Shown: positions 31,507 through 42,460 of the stretch, piece by piece
Layout: the number at the start of each line of letters is the position of its first letter
How positions within the stretch are numbered: position 1 is the stretch's first letter
NCBI GenBank assembly: GCA_010093485.1
Contig: MU001501.1
Span: 389,052 to 453,051, forward strand
Source of the DNA: Karstenula rhodostoma CBS 690.94
Taxonomy: Eukaryota; Ascomycota; Dothideomycetes; Pleosporales; Didymosphaeriaceae
Length of the DNA stretch: 64,000 nt
Direction of reading: 5' to 3'
The notes under the pieces: generated by a model
What the model was told of the DNA's origin: nothing
What the model saw: only the letters and a program-made list of their open reading frames with translations
Databases searched by the model: none
Made by a program: the position numbers and the translations under genes

Positions 31507-34500
31507 ATGCCGCCAAGATATAGAGACAGCGACATCGTCGCGAGTGTACGCAGTCCACAGCCTTAAGCTCGGGTCCGTCAGTGCTCACCAGCTTGTAGTT
31601 CAATGGTAAATGGATTTCATGGCTGCATACCACTGTGGCGTACAGTATGTCGTACTGCCCCTCCATTGCAAGCTACAAGCTAACACATATGAAGCTGCAT
31701 TCATCGGCGCACTGGTTGCCGGCCTGTAGGCGTCCCCGATCATCCCACGCAAGCTCGTCTAAATATCACCAGCTCCCTCCATTGGCACAAAATTGTACAA
31801 AATGAGTTTTATGTTAGTCTCCACGCGAGTTGCAGCCCTAATATCTACTAACAAGTACTCAGGGTTGGCCGCAAGAATGGTTTCCGTCCGTCTCGGCAAC
31901 TATTGGAGATCACTACCCAGAACGATCAATCTTCCAGCTATTCATTGCCCTAACTTCAGGTAGATAGCGATTGTACCAGATCAAGACCAAACACGCTAAC
32001 GATGCACAGGTCCGCGATTTGCCCTCGTGGGGCTGTGGTACGTTCTCACCCGCCGACCGAACTCGACGCTCCCGAAGTTCATACTTGGAGTTGGCATCTT
32101 CCGGACATTGACATGCGGCGGATGGACATATATCACTTCAACCGATGACCATGACTGGCACGACATCTTCATGATCTCATACCTAGTGGCTACTATTCCG
32201 TGGACGTTCGGCGTAATCGCACTGAGTCCCAAAAACCCAACAGCCGTTCAATACCGCAAATACTTATCTGGGACTTTCTACGCCACCATACTTCCTCTTA
32301 TCTACTTCTTCATTCAGCACAAAGTGCACCATGTGGCTGGAGGTATGTCTAGTCATTTGCAAATTCTCTGAGATTGTCTAACGACCATAGCCTATACCAT
32401 CTATTCTTTCTTCGAGTGGGCGCTGGTGCTCCTCGATGTTGGGTTTGACGCTGTTACTATGATTGAGTTCCAGAACTTTGAGATTCAAGTCAGAGATTTG
32501 AAAGGCATAAGCCGCGGGTATGTCCGACCGCTCCCTGAATAGTTTAGCTGCTATCATCAATGCAATATGTTGTGACCCAGTTCTGATTCGATTTGTATTC
32601 TAGTGCTGGTAACAAAGCCGTCGCCGACGCCGTCCTCGAGAAGGAGTACGTCCTCAAATCTCCTTTAAATACAAAGCCTCTGACACTACAACAGGAAAAA
32701 CAGCGAGGCCCGCGCTGTTTTCGACAATCGCTTTTCCTGGTTCAGCCTGTTCGACGCTGCAGCCGATGTGTACACAGGGGTAATTCTCCGTGATGCCCAC
32801 TTTGAGCTGCTCTGCTAAAACACACAGTTCGTATTCTGGTCCATGCTGACCTCCCTCGGGCTGTGCGTGTGGTGTAAGTGTGCCGGAGCTTTGCGAAAGA
32901 CAAATACTAACACCATGAAGACTTCCCTCTATGGCACATGGGCATCTCCGGCTACGAAGTCTTGGTGATGTGCACAATTTCCCCTTTCTTCCTAAGCATC
33001 AGACCTTTGCGCTACATCGTCACGAAATATGTCCGCATCTGCCACTTGCTCTCGCTCTCTGGCCTTCTCGCCTACCTTATCAAGGACCCTGCCAATCGTC
33101 TCTTCGCAGTCGGTTTCGGTGTTTGGATGTCTTGTATATCATGGGCTGCTACATTCTATGGAGAAAGGTCACAGACTCATCGTCTTGAGGCACGCATCTC
33201 GGCTTTTGCGATTGGTTTGATTCTTTCCAGTCTTGCCAAGTTCGCCTTCCATACCAACAATCCAATTTGGCCTATCATGCATGGACCGAACGATGGTTGG
33301 AACAAGACTGGCTTGGCCCTGGCTGTCGTAGCAGTGTTGACCTCTACCCGTTCAACTGCGAGCTCTGGAGCTGATCTTCCGGCTCCGGGTCCTACCAAAG
33401 GCTCTGCAACACTTACCGCTTTCGGTATTGCTGGCCTCTTCTTCAGCATGCACTCTCTCCTTTCCGACTCCAGTACCATGATCCTTTGGGTCTGGGAAGG
33501 CTACCCCGTCCGTGGTCCGCTTGCTGTACCCCATGGCGCCGTCACCCTCCTCGCTATGGGCTTTGGTCTCGTTATCGGCCTCTTCACACCGTCGCTCGCC
33601 CGTTCGTGGGCGTTCTACGGCCTGGGCTCGGTCGGCGCTGCCGTCCTGACCACGTCCAAACATTGGACTGGCTACTACGGTGCACTCGTCCTCGCAGTGT
33701 ACACCATGGCCGCAGCACCTGTCCTACTAGGCCAGGCAGCACGCCACTCTCCCGCCAAAACCTTTGGCATCGGTTTCCTCGTTTACAACTTCCTCGTCCT
33801 AGCACACGTCTGGATCGTCGCCTATGCCTTCGTCCCCGGCGGTCCCCTTATGCGCGAGCACACCGACTGGGTCATGACTGCAATGATGCTCTGCATCGGC
33901 GCCGGCGTCTTCAGCGTCTCAGCGCAACCTCCCTCTCCCAAAGCCAAGGGCAAGCCCAAGACCCCCAACCCCGCCGCCCGCAAACAGCGCGCCTACTACG
34001 TCTACGTTCTGCTCTTCCTCGAGCTCCTCACAATCTCCGTAGCCTATCTTCGCTTCCCAAGCTACAACTACACGCCGTATCACCCGGAAACCAAGAGCAT
34101 CACCGCGGGCATCTGGACCATCCACTTCAGCCTCGACAACGACATGTGGAGCTCGGAGCGGCGCATGCGTGACGTAATCCGCGAGCTCGAAATCGACGTC
34201 ATGGGCCTCCTCGAGAGCGATCTCCAGCGCATCATCATGGGCAACCGCGACACGACGCAGTTCCTCGCCGAGGACCTCGGCATGTACGTCGACTTTGGGC
34301 CCGGGCCCAACAAACACACCTGGGGCTCTGCGCTGCTGTCGAAATTCCCAATCGTCAATTCCACGCACCACCTCCTCCCCTCGCCCGTGGGCGAACTCGC
34401 GCCCGCCATCGAGGCCACCATCGATGCGTACGGCGAGCTCGTCGACGTCTTTGTCTTCCACTCCGGCCAGGAGGAGGACCCGGAGGATAGACGCCTGCAA

Positions 34501-34963
34501 AGCGAGTTCCTCGCCGCCCGCATGAAGGCCACGCCGCGCCCCGCCATCCTGCTGTCGTATCTCGTCACGAAGCCGCTGCAGGGTAACTACCACACGTATG
34601 TGGGCGAGAAGAGCGGCATGCGCGATATCGATCCTTCCGATTGGGATCGCTGGTGCGAGTATATCCTGTACAAGGGCCTGCGCAGGGCGGCGTATGCGCG
34701 CGTGAGCAGGAGCACGATCACGGATACGGAGATCCAGGTAAGCTTTCCCCGCCTTTCTGTCTACTTTCGTCTGTGGGTAATGAAGCTGGGCTAACGTGTG
34801 TGAATAGGTTGGGAAGTTCGTTGTGGGGCAGCCGGAGGGGTCGAATGATGTTATTCCTGAGGCGCAGGTTCCAGAGGGACTTAGGTTCCCGGCGCTGTTT
34901 AGGGGACAGGGGGTGCGCGGGCATCGGTACCATGTGTTCGATGAGCCGCGGTACTACGCGTGA
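31507..34963 (+). CDS. CWH43: Cwh43, GPI-anchor lipid (ceramide) remodelling protein
   Basis: Twelve exons give about 952 residues. Four tiny 5' exons (31507-31545, 31599-31644, 31695-31725, 31773-31812) encode [52 protein letters not shown]. The next exons are 31863-31959, 32010-32342, 32391-32517, 32604-32645, 32695-32779, 32828-32873, 32921-34737 and 34808-34963. All phases close. The N-terminal half is the Frag1/PGAP2-like multi-pass region ([36 protein letters not shown]). More membrane segments follow, then a C-terminal exo/endonuclease-phosphatase-like domain ([37 protein letters not shown]). In yeast Cwh43 replaces the diacylglycerol of GPI anchors with ceramide in the ER. Confidence 0.92.
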
Positions 34964-35194
34964 GAAGAGGGTTTGTATAGATAGGTTGTAGTGGGGTGCA
35001 AAAAGGGGTGGAGGATGGGCGGTGGGAGTCTAGGTCGGGTTGCTTGGTACGTTTACATGTACGGTACGAAAAGGAGCAGTACGATCACGTGTAGGATTCC
35101 AAAAGATGTCATTGTAGTATGTGAGATCTAACATAATCTGATCACACCCACTATACAAAGCATGACCTGAGCAGTCCTAATATCAATATCCCCC

Positions 35195-36646
35195 TTACTC
35201 TTTCGGCTCCTCCGGCGGCGGGAGCACAACGACATACTCCCTCTCGCTCCCCGCAAACTTCAAGATATCCTTATCCCTCAGCTCCAGATACCGACTCGTC
35301 TCCACCCTCTCCCCATTCAGCACCGTCCCATTGCTCGACTCGAGATCAATGAGATACGGCTTGACCTTTCCCCTCGTCTTCTTCACCCCATACTCATCCT
35401 CCACCGTCTTCGTCACATACCGGAACTGCACCACGGCGTGCTGCCCGCTGCTGCTCGGATGCTCGAGCACGTAATCCACAACCTTCGCCTCGCGCCCGAG
35501 CAGCCAGCAGCTCTTAGAGCCCAGCTCGATGCTGTCGACGACGTCGTCGCCCTTGAACACGACGATGCGCCAGGCCTGGGAGGGCGGCGGCTTGCGCGCC
35601 TCGGGCGGCTCGTGGTATTTGAGCGAGATCTTTGTGCCTTCGACTTTGTTGGCGGCTTTGGCGAGGAGGCCCGTGGGCTTGAAGTTTGGCTTTTCGAGGT
35701 TGACGGGGGCGCCGCCGTATTTGGTCGGGGGCAGGGCGCTGTTGTCGGAGCCGCGGAAGGAGACTTCTTGGTCGGGGAGGGCGCGTTTGGAGCGTGGGTG
35801 GGGGGAGGGCGAGCGCGAAGGGGAGGGGGAGTGTTTGCGGCGGCGCTTGGAGGTGCGCTCGGAGCAAGGGGAGCGTGAGCGGCGCCTGTGGCGGTCCCGG
35901 TTTTGAGAGCGCGAGCGGTCGCGTCGGCCGCCTCGATCTCTGGATCGTTTCCTCTCTCGTGAGCTGTCGCGCCGGCGCTCGGTGGAGCGTTCACGGCGCT
36001 TCTCTCTGTGCCGGTCGCTCGACCGATCTCTGCCCTTGGACCTGTCGCGCTCCCGCGAGCGTTCTTTGTCCTTTGACCTGTGGCTCTCCCGTGATCGGTC
36101 TCTGCCTTTCGTTCTCTCCCTCTCCCGTGAAATATCTCTGTCCTTCACTGTATCCCGATCTTTTGAGCGATCCCTATCCCTTCTGCTGTGTCTGTCCTTC
36201 GGGGGATCTCTCTGCCTCGATCGGTCCCTCTTCCTCTCCCTCTCCCTCGAGGCTTCGCGTGGTTTTCGATACGGCTCTGGTGACGCCTCACGATTGCGTG
36301 CGACTAGGGCAGGCTCCACCGACACGTCCTTCGGTTTTGCCTTCTGCAATCGCTCCGCCGGTGATCTGTCCCTCACACTTGTTGGGGGCGGAGACCTGCT
36401 CTTGTCCTTTCTTTCCCGACCCCGATCAGTTGGTGGCGATAGCCTCCCGTCCCGCCCCATCCCTCTGTGCGGCATTGACGATTGGCCAAAACCATCCTGT
36501 CTCCGCTGAGGTGGTGCCGGCCCACGCGTGTCCCATGGCCGACTTTTATGCTCGACAGGCGGCGCAGACTGGTTGCCTGGACCCTGCTGCAGCTTCTGGG
36601 TAAGCGCGACACGGGCGCTGTATGGTGAAAGCTCACGTTCAGGCAT
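35195..36646 (-). CDS. FHA-domain, RS-rich protein (SNIP1/Pml1-like)
   Basis: Single exon, 483 residues, ATG at 36646. Residues about 60-290 are a dense array of Arg-Asp, Arg-Ser and Arg-Glu dipeptides, typical of spliceosomal SR-like proteins. The C-terminal third is an FHA domain: CWLLGREAKVVDYVLEHPSSSGQHAVVQFRY, KPYLIDLESSNGTVLNGERVETSRYLEL and DILKFAGSEREYVVVLPP. The phosphothreonine-binding residues are visible (GR, SSxQH, NGT). The pre-FHA segment FKPTGLLAKAANKVEGTKISLKYHEPPEAR matches SNIP1/Pml1 relatives, which belong to the RES complex acting in pre-mRNA retention and splicing. Human SNIP1 and yeast Pml1 differ in length. The RS-rich extension here is like the metazoan form. Confidence 0.87.
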   Translation of the reverse strand: MPERELSPYSARVALTQKLQQGPGNQSAPPVEHKSRPWDTRGPAPPQRRQDGFGQSSMPHRGMGRDGRLSPPTDRGRERKDKSRSPPPTSVRDRSPAERLQKAKPKDVSVEPALVARNREASPEPYRKPREASRERERKRDRSRQRDPPKDRHSRRDRDRSKDRDTVKDRDISRERERTKGRDRSRESHRSKDKERSRERDRSKGRDRSSDRHREKRRERSTERRRDSSRERKRSRDRGGRRDRSRSQNRDRHRRRSRSPCSERTSKRRRKHSPSPSRSPSPHPRSKRALPDQEVSFRGSDNSALPPTKYGGAPVNLEKPNFKPTGLLAKAANKVEGTKISLKYHEPPEARKPPPSQAWRIVVFKGDDVVDSIELGSKSCWLLGREAKVVDYVLEHPSSSGQHAVVQFRYVTKTVEDEYGVKKTRGKVKPYLIDLESSNGTVLNGERVETSRYLELRDKDILKFAGSEREYVVVLPPPEEPKE

Positions 36647-37417
36647 GTCTGGAGCTCCTAGATTGATCTGGATGCGGCACCCTGCGTTGCTGGGGGCGTA
36701 GTTCGGAAAGCAGTTGCCGCGAGTATGGCGTAGTCAGCGAGTCGACTAAGCGCGGGGAGGGGGGGTGGTAGGGAGGTGGTGCTGCCGCATCACAGTGTTG
36801 AGCGTCGGTTGTGAAGACGCACGTTGGTCACGTTGTTTGCGGCGTAAACTTTGTGAAAGCTTGCGCGCATCGAATCAATCTCTAGACGAAATGACGCTAC
36901 GCGCACGGGCCGTCTCAGCGCTTGCGGGGAGGTGCCATGTTGACGATGCGCAACTTATGCACACACTCCGGCCAACAACCACCACCATGCTCCACACGAA
37001 GAGGCGTGCGGTCCCACAGCACCTGGGCGGCTCTTTTTGAGGCCCGTGTTTCAAAGTCCATCTTCAACGAATCCAAGCCGTTCCAGGCTCGGGTTCGCGA
37101 GCTCGGGGAAATGCGAAAGCGCCGTCTTACTGTGCATATGGGGCCACATGCGTCTCTCGGTCCAAATGGGGAAACGCTGTACATAGCCGCCATAGGTTGT
37201 CGCCGCACTGTGGTGGCTGCGCAGGATCCGTCCTCAAGAAAACCATCGAGTCTCCAAGACTCTCGCGCGCAATACAACTTTGCTACCTTTCCTCTGCTTC
37301 ACTCTCAATCGCGCTGTTCTCACTGTCCTTCTTTCTGCGCTGCCTACCCCTTAGGTGCCGTCTAATGTCTACTTCGGCCCCCATACATGCTCCGTAGGCT
37401 TTGCGCCAACAACATCG
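36647..37417. promoter_or_regulatory. Divergent upstream region, FHA gene and coiled-coil gene
   Basis: About 770 bp. Frames of around 120 codons occur on both strands over the same bases (36915-37365), lack domain features and mirror each other's base composition, so none is called. Probably promoters and 5' UTRs. Confidence 0.45.
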
Positions 37418-40400
37418 ATGGCACCCACATCGAGATCCAAGTTCTTCTCGTGGGGCTCCAAGAGCGGCCCCAAGAGCGGCCGACATCAACCCACCCAGGA
37501 AACCTACTACCGCACAGGGGGTCTCCTACAAATTGACACGAACACTGTGCACGAGGACCAATTCGTGCAATGTGTAGACTTGGGCGATGCAAAGGTAAGT
37601 GCCACTACCTACCATAGGCGATGCGCTGTCAATGCCTCTCGTCGCGTCGTCTCGTTGGTCTACCACCGTCGACGTGTCACCCTACAGGGCTGGACGTGCT
37701 TCCTGCATTCGCGTGTGGACATGTCCCATTGGCTCACGTACCAACTGACATCTGCACAGGATACAACATGGCGTCGAAATCTAAAGAACCTTTCCATCGT
37801 ACCGCCAAACTATATCACCGGCCACAGTCCCGACTCAGCGCTCCAAGATAATGTCCTGGTCAAATCGGCACCTAATCTACTCGCCGTCTTCAGTGACACT
37901 ACTTTTCCTGCTACTTCTGGACTGAGCCCTACTACGTGCATCAAATCTAAATACTCTCTTCCGCCGTCGCCAGCACTACCTGCAGAGCTCCCAGGGTCCA
38001 TCCTTCTAGACAATCAGGGATACTCGGCTCCAGCCACTCCACCACCTGAACCTGATGCAGAATCCGTCCACAGCAGCGCAGTGACCAGCGTCCGCAGCAT
38101 GTTCTCCCTCAGCTCGGGGAACGCTAAGACTGGCCCGTCAAAGGTGTCGCAGCATAGGAAAAGTGCGAATGACTTGCAGAAACAATCAAAAGCGCGACCT
38201 AGTTTGATTGCTTCGCCATCCTCCACCGATAGTAGAATCACTACGTTGTCTACTTTATCAAGTGACAACGCGAGTAGCGCTAATTCGACCAAGACACGAA
38301 CAGGACCTGACACGATCGTAGAAGGAAAGCAGTGGCACACTGCGGAAGAAGTAAATATCAAGGTAAGTCAACTTTTGCTATGATTGTCTTCATGATCTAT
38401 GTGATGGGGTGGATGCGGTGATCGCATTGCAATGAGCAACATGCCCATATGCACACATCACACCATTGCCAGAGCGCTTCACTACTCTGGACACAAGCGC
38501 AACCGTCACTCCTCGGGTTCCGTTTCGATACCTAGTACTGACCATCTTCAGCCTACTGCAAGCAAACAGCCAACGGCACGAACTAAGCAATTAGATGAAC
38601 TCAAAGCTACGATCACAACACAAGACCAGACAATTTCAACACTACAGTCCCAATTTTCGAGGTTGCGAGCGTCCCACGAAGCCCACATAAACAGCCTGGT
38701 CAGTCTTCATTTCGCATTAGACGTCCATACACGCACTCACACATGCCAGGTCAACGTGCATGCTGCAGAAGTCTCAGCACTGAAAGACTACACGAAGTCG
38801 CTGGAAAGCCAACAGAAAGGCCTGCATCATGCATCTAGCAATCATCTCTTGTTCATGCTCGATACCACGGATAACCCACGATCGCCGAAGCGAGACGGTC
38901 CATTCTCCTCAGCCGGAAGTACACCTGCCGGCTCGATCCGCTCGTCCAAGCCATCAAACGAAAACCCTCGATCGCCGCTGCGATCGCGAAACAATGCTGA
39001 GCTGGAGAGCCTCAAGAAGAAGCTAAGCATGGCAAAGAAGCCCGAGACTGGTAACGGAGATGCGGTGCGCGAATTGAATCTATACAAGCAGAATAACGAA
39101 GCACTCCAGAAGCAGGTTGAGTCACTGATGAAGAAGCTCAACCACTCTGAAGAAGAGGGACGCAAACAGAAGCGTACGCTTGAAGAGACACAGAAGGCTT
39201 GCGACGAGTGGCAAGAGAAGGCAAGCAAGGCCGAGGAACTGAAGAAGAGTACCATGGCTCTGCAGAACACCATTGACCACCTCGAGTATCGACTGGAGTT
39301 GGCCAATGTTGACAGAGTCGACGCTGAAGAACAATTGCTGAACGTACGATCACACAGAACTCCTTTTGATCCAAAGTCGCCCAAGGTGCAAGTCCCCGAC
39401 AATCGACAGAGCACACGCACGAGCATGAGCACTGTGTTTGCGAACGATTCTCCAATCAGCCAAAGCGACCAGGAGCCCACAACGCTGTCCGGCTTCATCT
39501 CGCATATCGAGCGACTACAAGAGCAGGTCCGCGTGAAGGACATGCAGATCGCGGAGCTGGACGCGGACAACAAGCAACTACGCGTTAGATATAACAGGTT
39601 GCGTAACGAGCACCGAGACCTGGATCTCCAGTCTGACGTTCAAGATCAGCTCCTCAAGAAAGCGAAGCAAAATGAAATCCACATTGAGGAGCTCCGTACC
39701 GCTATCATCAAACGCGAGGCTATGATTGGTGAGAAGAGCAAGGTACTACAGCAGACCGAACGACAGTTGAGCCATCACAAACTGCTCTTAGAAGCCGAGA
39801 TCCGACGCCATGCGAATCTCACACTTCTCGCGGATGCCGAAGGCAATCCACTCCCTGAGCTCACGTCCCTGGCTTCGAAGGAGGACATTGATCGTTGGGT
39901 TGAACGACTTCAAAAGCAGCTCAACAAGGATAAATCGGAAAGGAATGGCCGCAAAGCTGGCAATGAAAGTACAACCGAAGCTCTGCGCCGAGAGAACGAC
40001 TTTTATATTCGGGAGATCATCTACTACAAGCTCGACTGCAGGGGCTATAAAGCAGACATCAAGAAACTCAAAAAGATCGCTGCGCAGATGGGAGGCCACG
40101 ATAGCCGGCCCGGTGACGTAGAGTCTCCTGAGCCTTCTGTGTCAAAGTCTGCTGAGACTCCTGCGCCCACACAGCTTCTGTCAGTTGGGTCAATTCTTGG
40201 AGCTTCTACATCGCCATCCCCTGTCTCCACTGGTCCGATTTCTCTCACCATTCCATTGACGCAGCGCATGACTCCTCCACCGTCTGAGCTTACTCCCGCC
40301 CCCTCTCCCACAGACAAAATCAAGCGAACAATCAAACGAGTCCCATTGCCGCTCGACATCAACATGCCATTGACTCCCCGGACGCCAACCATGAAGGCTG

Positions 40401-41631
40401 ACAACTTGGCGAACGAGGCTGACAACATGAATCCGGGTATCTCACCTCGGTCGGTAGCACGGCTGTCTCCAGAGCGTCGGAAGCCTACTGTATGGGATAC
40501 AGCCCTGCCCTGATAATCTAGTAAGTGTAGCATACTAACCATTTCTAGCCTCCATCTCCAGACCAAGAGAAGTTCGGAGAGCTGGCAACAAGTTTTCCTC
40601 TGAGCACGCCTGCGGCTCCTACAATCCATGCTCGTCGGAGCATGAGCGACTCCATGATCCAGTTCTCCCTGTCATCATCTCAATCAAGCTTTTCTTCGAA
40701 GGGTGAGGTTGGTGTCATACCGATTGGGACACGGGAACGCTCAGGATCCGCCCCCGAGCCTCCAAAAGGCAAGAGCATCCCGGAACGACCGCCTCGTCCG
40801 CGCTTTGGTCTCTTTGACACAAACTCAAATGACGTGGCCCCCCTCCGATTGCAGACGCCAAGAACAAACGTGTTGGCAGAAGCAATGCGCAATTCACCTG
40901 ACCAGACAAAGCCAATACGACAGCCTGTCACCCGCCAATCTTCAGCCTGGTCAGGTTTCGCAACCATCCAGGCATCGATAAACGAGTCCAAGAGCGACCC
41001 AAGCAGCCCGATCATCGATTCGGCGGTTCCTGCACCGTTACAGTTCCGATCTCGAGAGGGCTCTACAAGCTCAAGTGCGATCGCCTCACCACCTTCGCGA
41101 CGACCAAGCACTGCATCAAACTCGAACATTCCTTTCGTCATCACCATGGGTTCTCCCCATAACCCGGCTCTTATGACACCACATCCTCCGGTGCCACTCA
41201 CAACATGCTCCATCACAGCAAAGCGGAACGTAGTGTCACCCACCTTGAGGACAGGCGTGGGTGGCACGATGGCCTCGACTACGCCCGTCACTTCGCCAAT
41301 CTCACGCACCAACGCCTCCAAACAACCATACTTCAGCAGCGTTCTTCCTTCTTCGAGTCCTGACTACATGTACACCAAGTCCACGTCTGCACCACCAACC
41401 CGCAGCATCAGCCTTTCTTCAAGATTCGCCGCACCGACCGCGGCATCTCGGTCCAGGACGATGACATCGGGCCACGCACGCAATCTCAGCGCAAGCTCCC
41501 TCCGACACGCGATCAATCTCCCTGCTAGGATCGACTTCATGAAAGGGAGGGGCAAGTCGCGCAAGGACAGCATCGGCCACCCAACACCGCTGGCGAGTCC
41601 TTTTGATTGCGGAGCGCGCGACACCGAATAA
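37418..41631 (+). CDS. Large coiled-coil protein of unknown function
   Basis: Exons seen: 37418-37594, 37760-38362, about 38475-38698, 38750-40489 and 40549-41631, for roughly 1,250 residues. Introns at 37595-37759 and 38699-38749 are multiples of three without stops but have good splice sites. The N-terminus starts MAPTSRSKFFSWGSKSGP and is Ser/Pro-rich. Residues about 290-800 form a long coiled coil (LNLYKQNNEALQKQVESLMKKL; HIERLQEQVRVKDMQIAELDADNKQLRVRYNRLRNEHRDL), followed by the segment ENDFYIREIIYYKLDCRGYKADIKKLKK. The Ser/Pro-rich C-terminus is disordered. I do not recognise the family. The splice between 38362 and about 38475 does not keep phase with any canonical site pair, so the model may be wrong there or the sequence may carry an indel. 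Confidence 0.75.
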
Positions 41632-42460
41632 GCATATTGGCAAAGCCATGTAATACTCTCGCTCTTGTCTCTTTGATACTATATCTTTGTTTCGTGCCAC
41701 AGAGCTGGCTTTCATTGTTTATTATTTTCCATCTTACGACGTTACGATTCACGAATCTCCTTTTTTAGCTGGTGCGGGATACGGGGCGGTGGACAGGGTC
41801 TCTGCATGGATGGAATTGGATTCGGGACACAGGAAGGGAAGGCATTTCGATGGTTCGCGGATTATACCAGGCGCGGGCGGGCACTCGTCCTCGTTGCATT
41901 CAGCACAAGCCTGTAGTTCTCTTTCATCTGTGGGTATATCCACTGGCTGTCCACTGTAGACAGGACCGTCCATCACGAGCGGATGGGCGATATATAGAAT
42001 GAGAAAGCCATACATTCTCAACACGTCCCGAGGCCGTCTCATTGCAGACTCGGCGCAAGTTGCCCCTTTGGACACGTGCACGGGCGTTCGGTGGTGTTTA
42101 CTGAGGCTGGTCGTGGCTGTTGTGCTGTGCATGTTGCTATGGCGGGTCAGGACCAACCAAACTCGTCTCAAGTCTATGCTCTGAATAACGAGGACAAGTG
42201 GAGCTGGCTCCGCAATTGGTGCCAGCGGGCGTGATGCTGCTCTGACGCCATGGGCTCAACGCTCAACGCTCCACGCTCAACGCTCTAGGCCCTAAACGCG
42301 CACGGCCCTACAACAACACGCAGGCGCGTTCGCTGTCACGGCAGGCAGGGAGATCGCACAGCACGCCGCACACCTCTCGCCATGGTAATCGTCACGTCCG
42401 ACACACACACGAATAAAGTCGACCGAACGCGCCCCCGCCGCTCGCCGCCCGCCGCCCGCC
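41632..42460. other. Intergenic region upstream of apsB
   Basis: About 830 bp between tandem genes. Near 42254-42288 a 7-mer (GCTCAAC and variants) is repeated five times, 170 bp upstream of the apsB start. Otherwise nothing is seen. Confidence 0.5.

Noticed and set aside
31585..31680. tRNA-like A box (TAGTTCAATGG) near the CWH43 start
   Set aside because: No B box or cloverleaf follows; the bases are the acceptor and coding part of CWH43 exon 2.
35794..36603. Plus-strand frames rich in Ser/Cys/Leu across the FHA gene
   Set aside because: Complement of the Arg-Asp/Arg-Ser repeats; no start context or domain.
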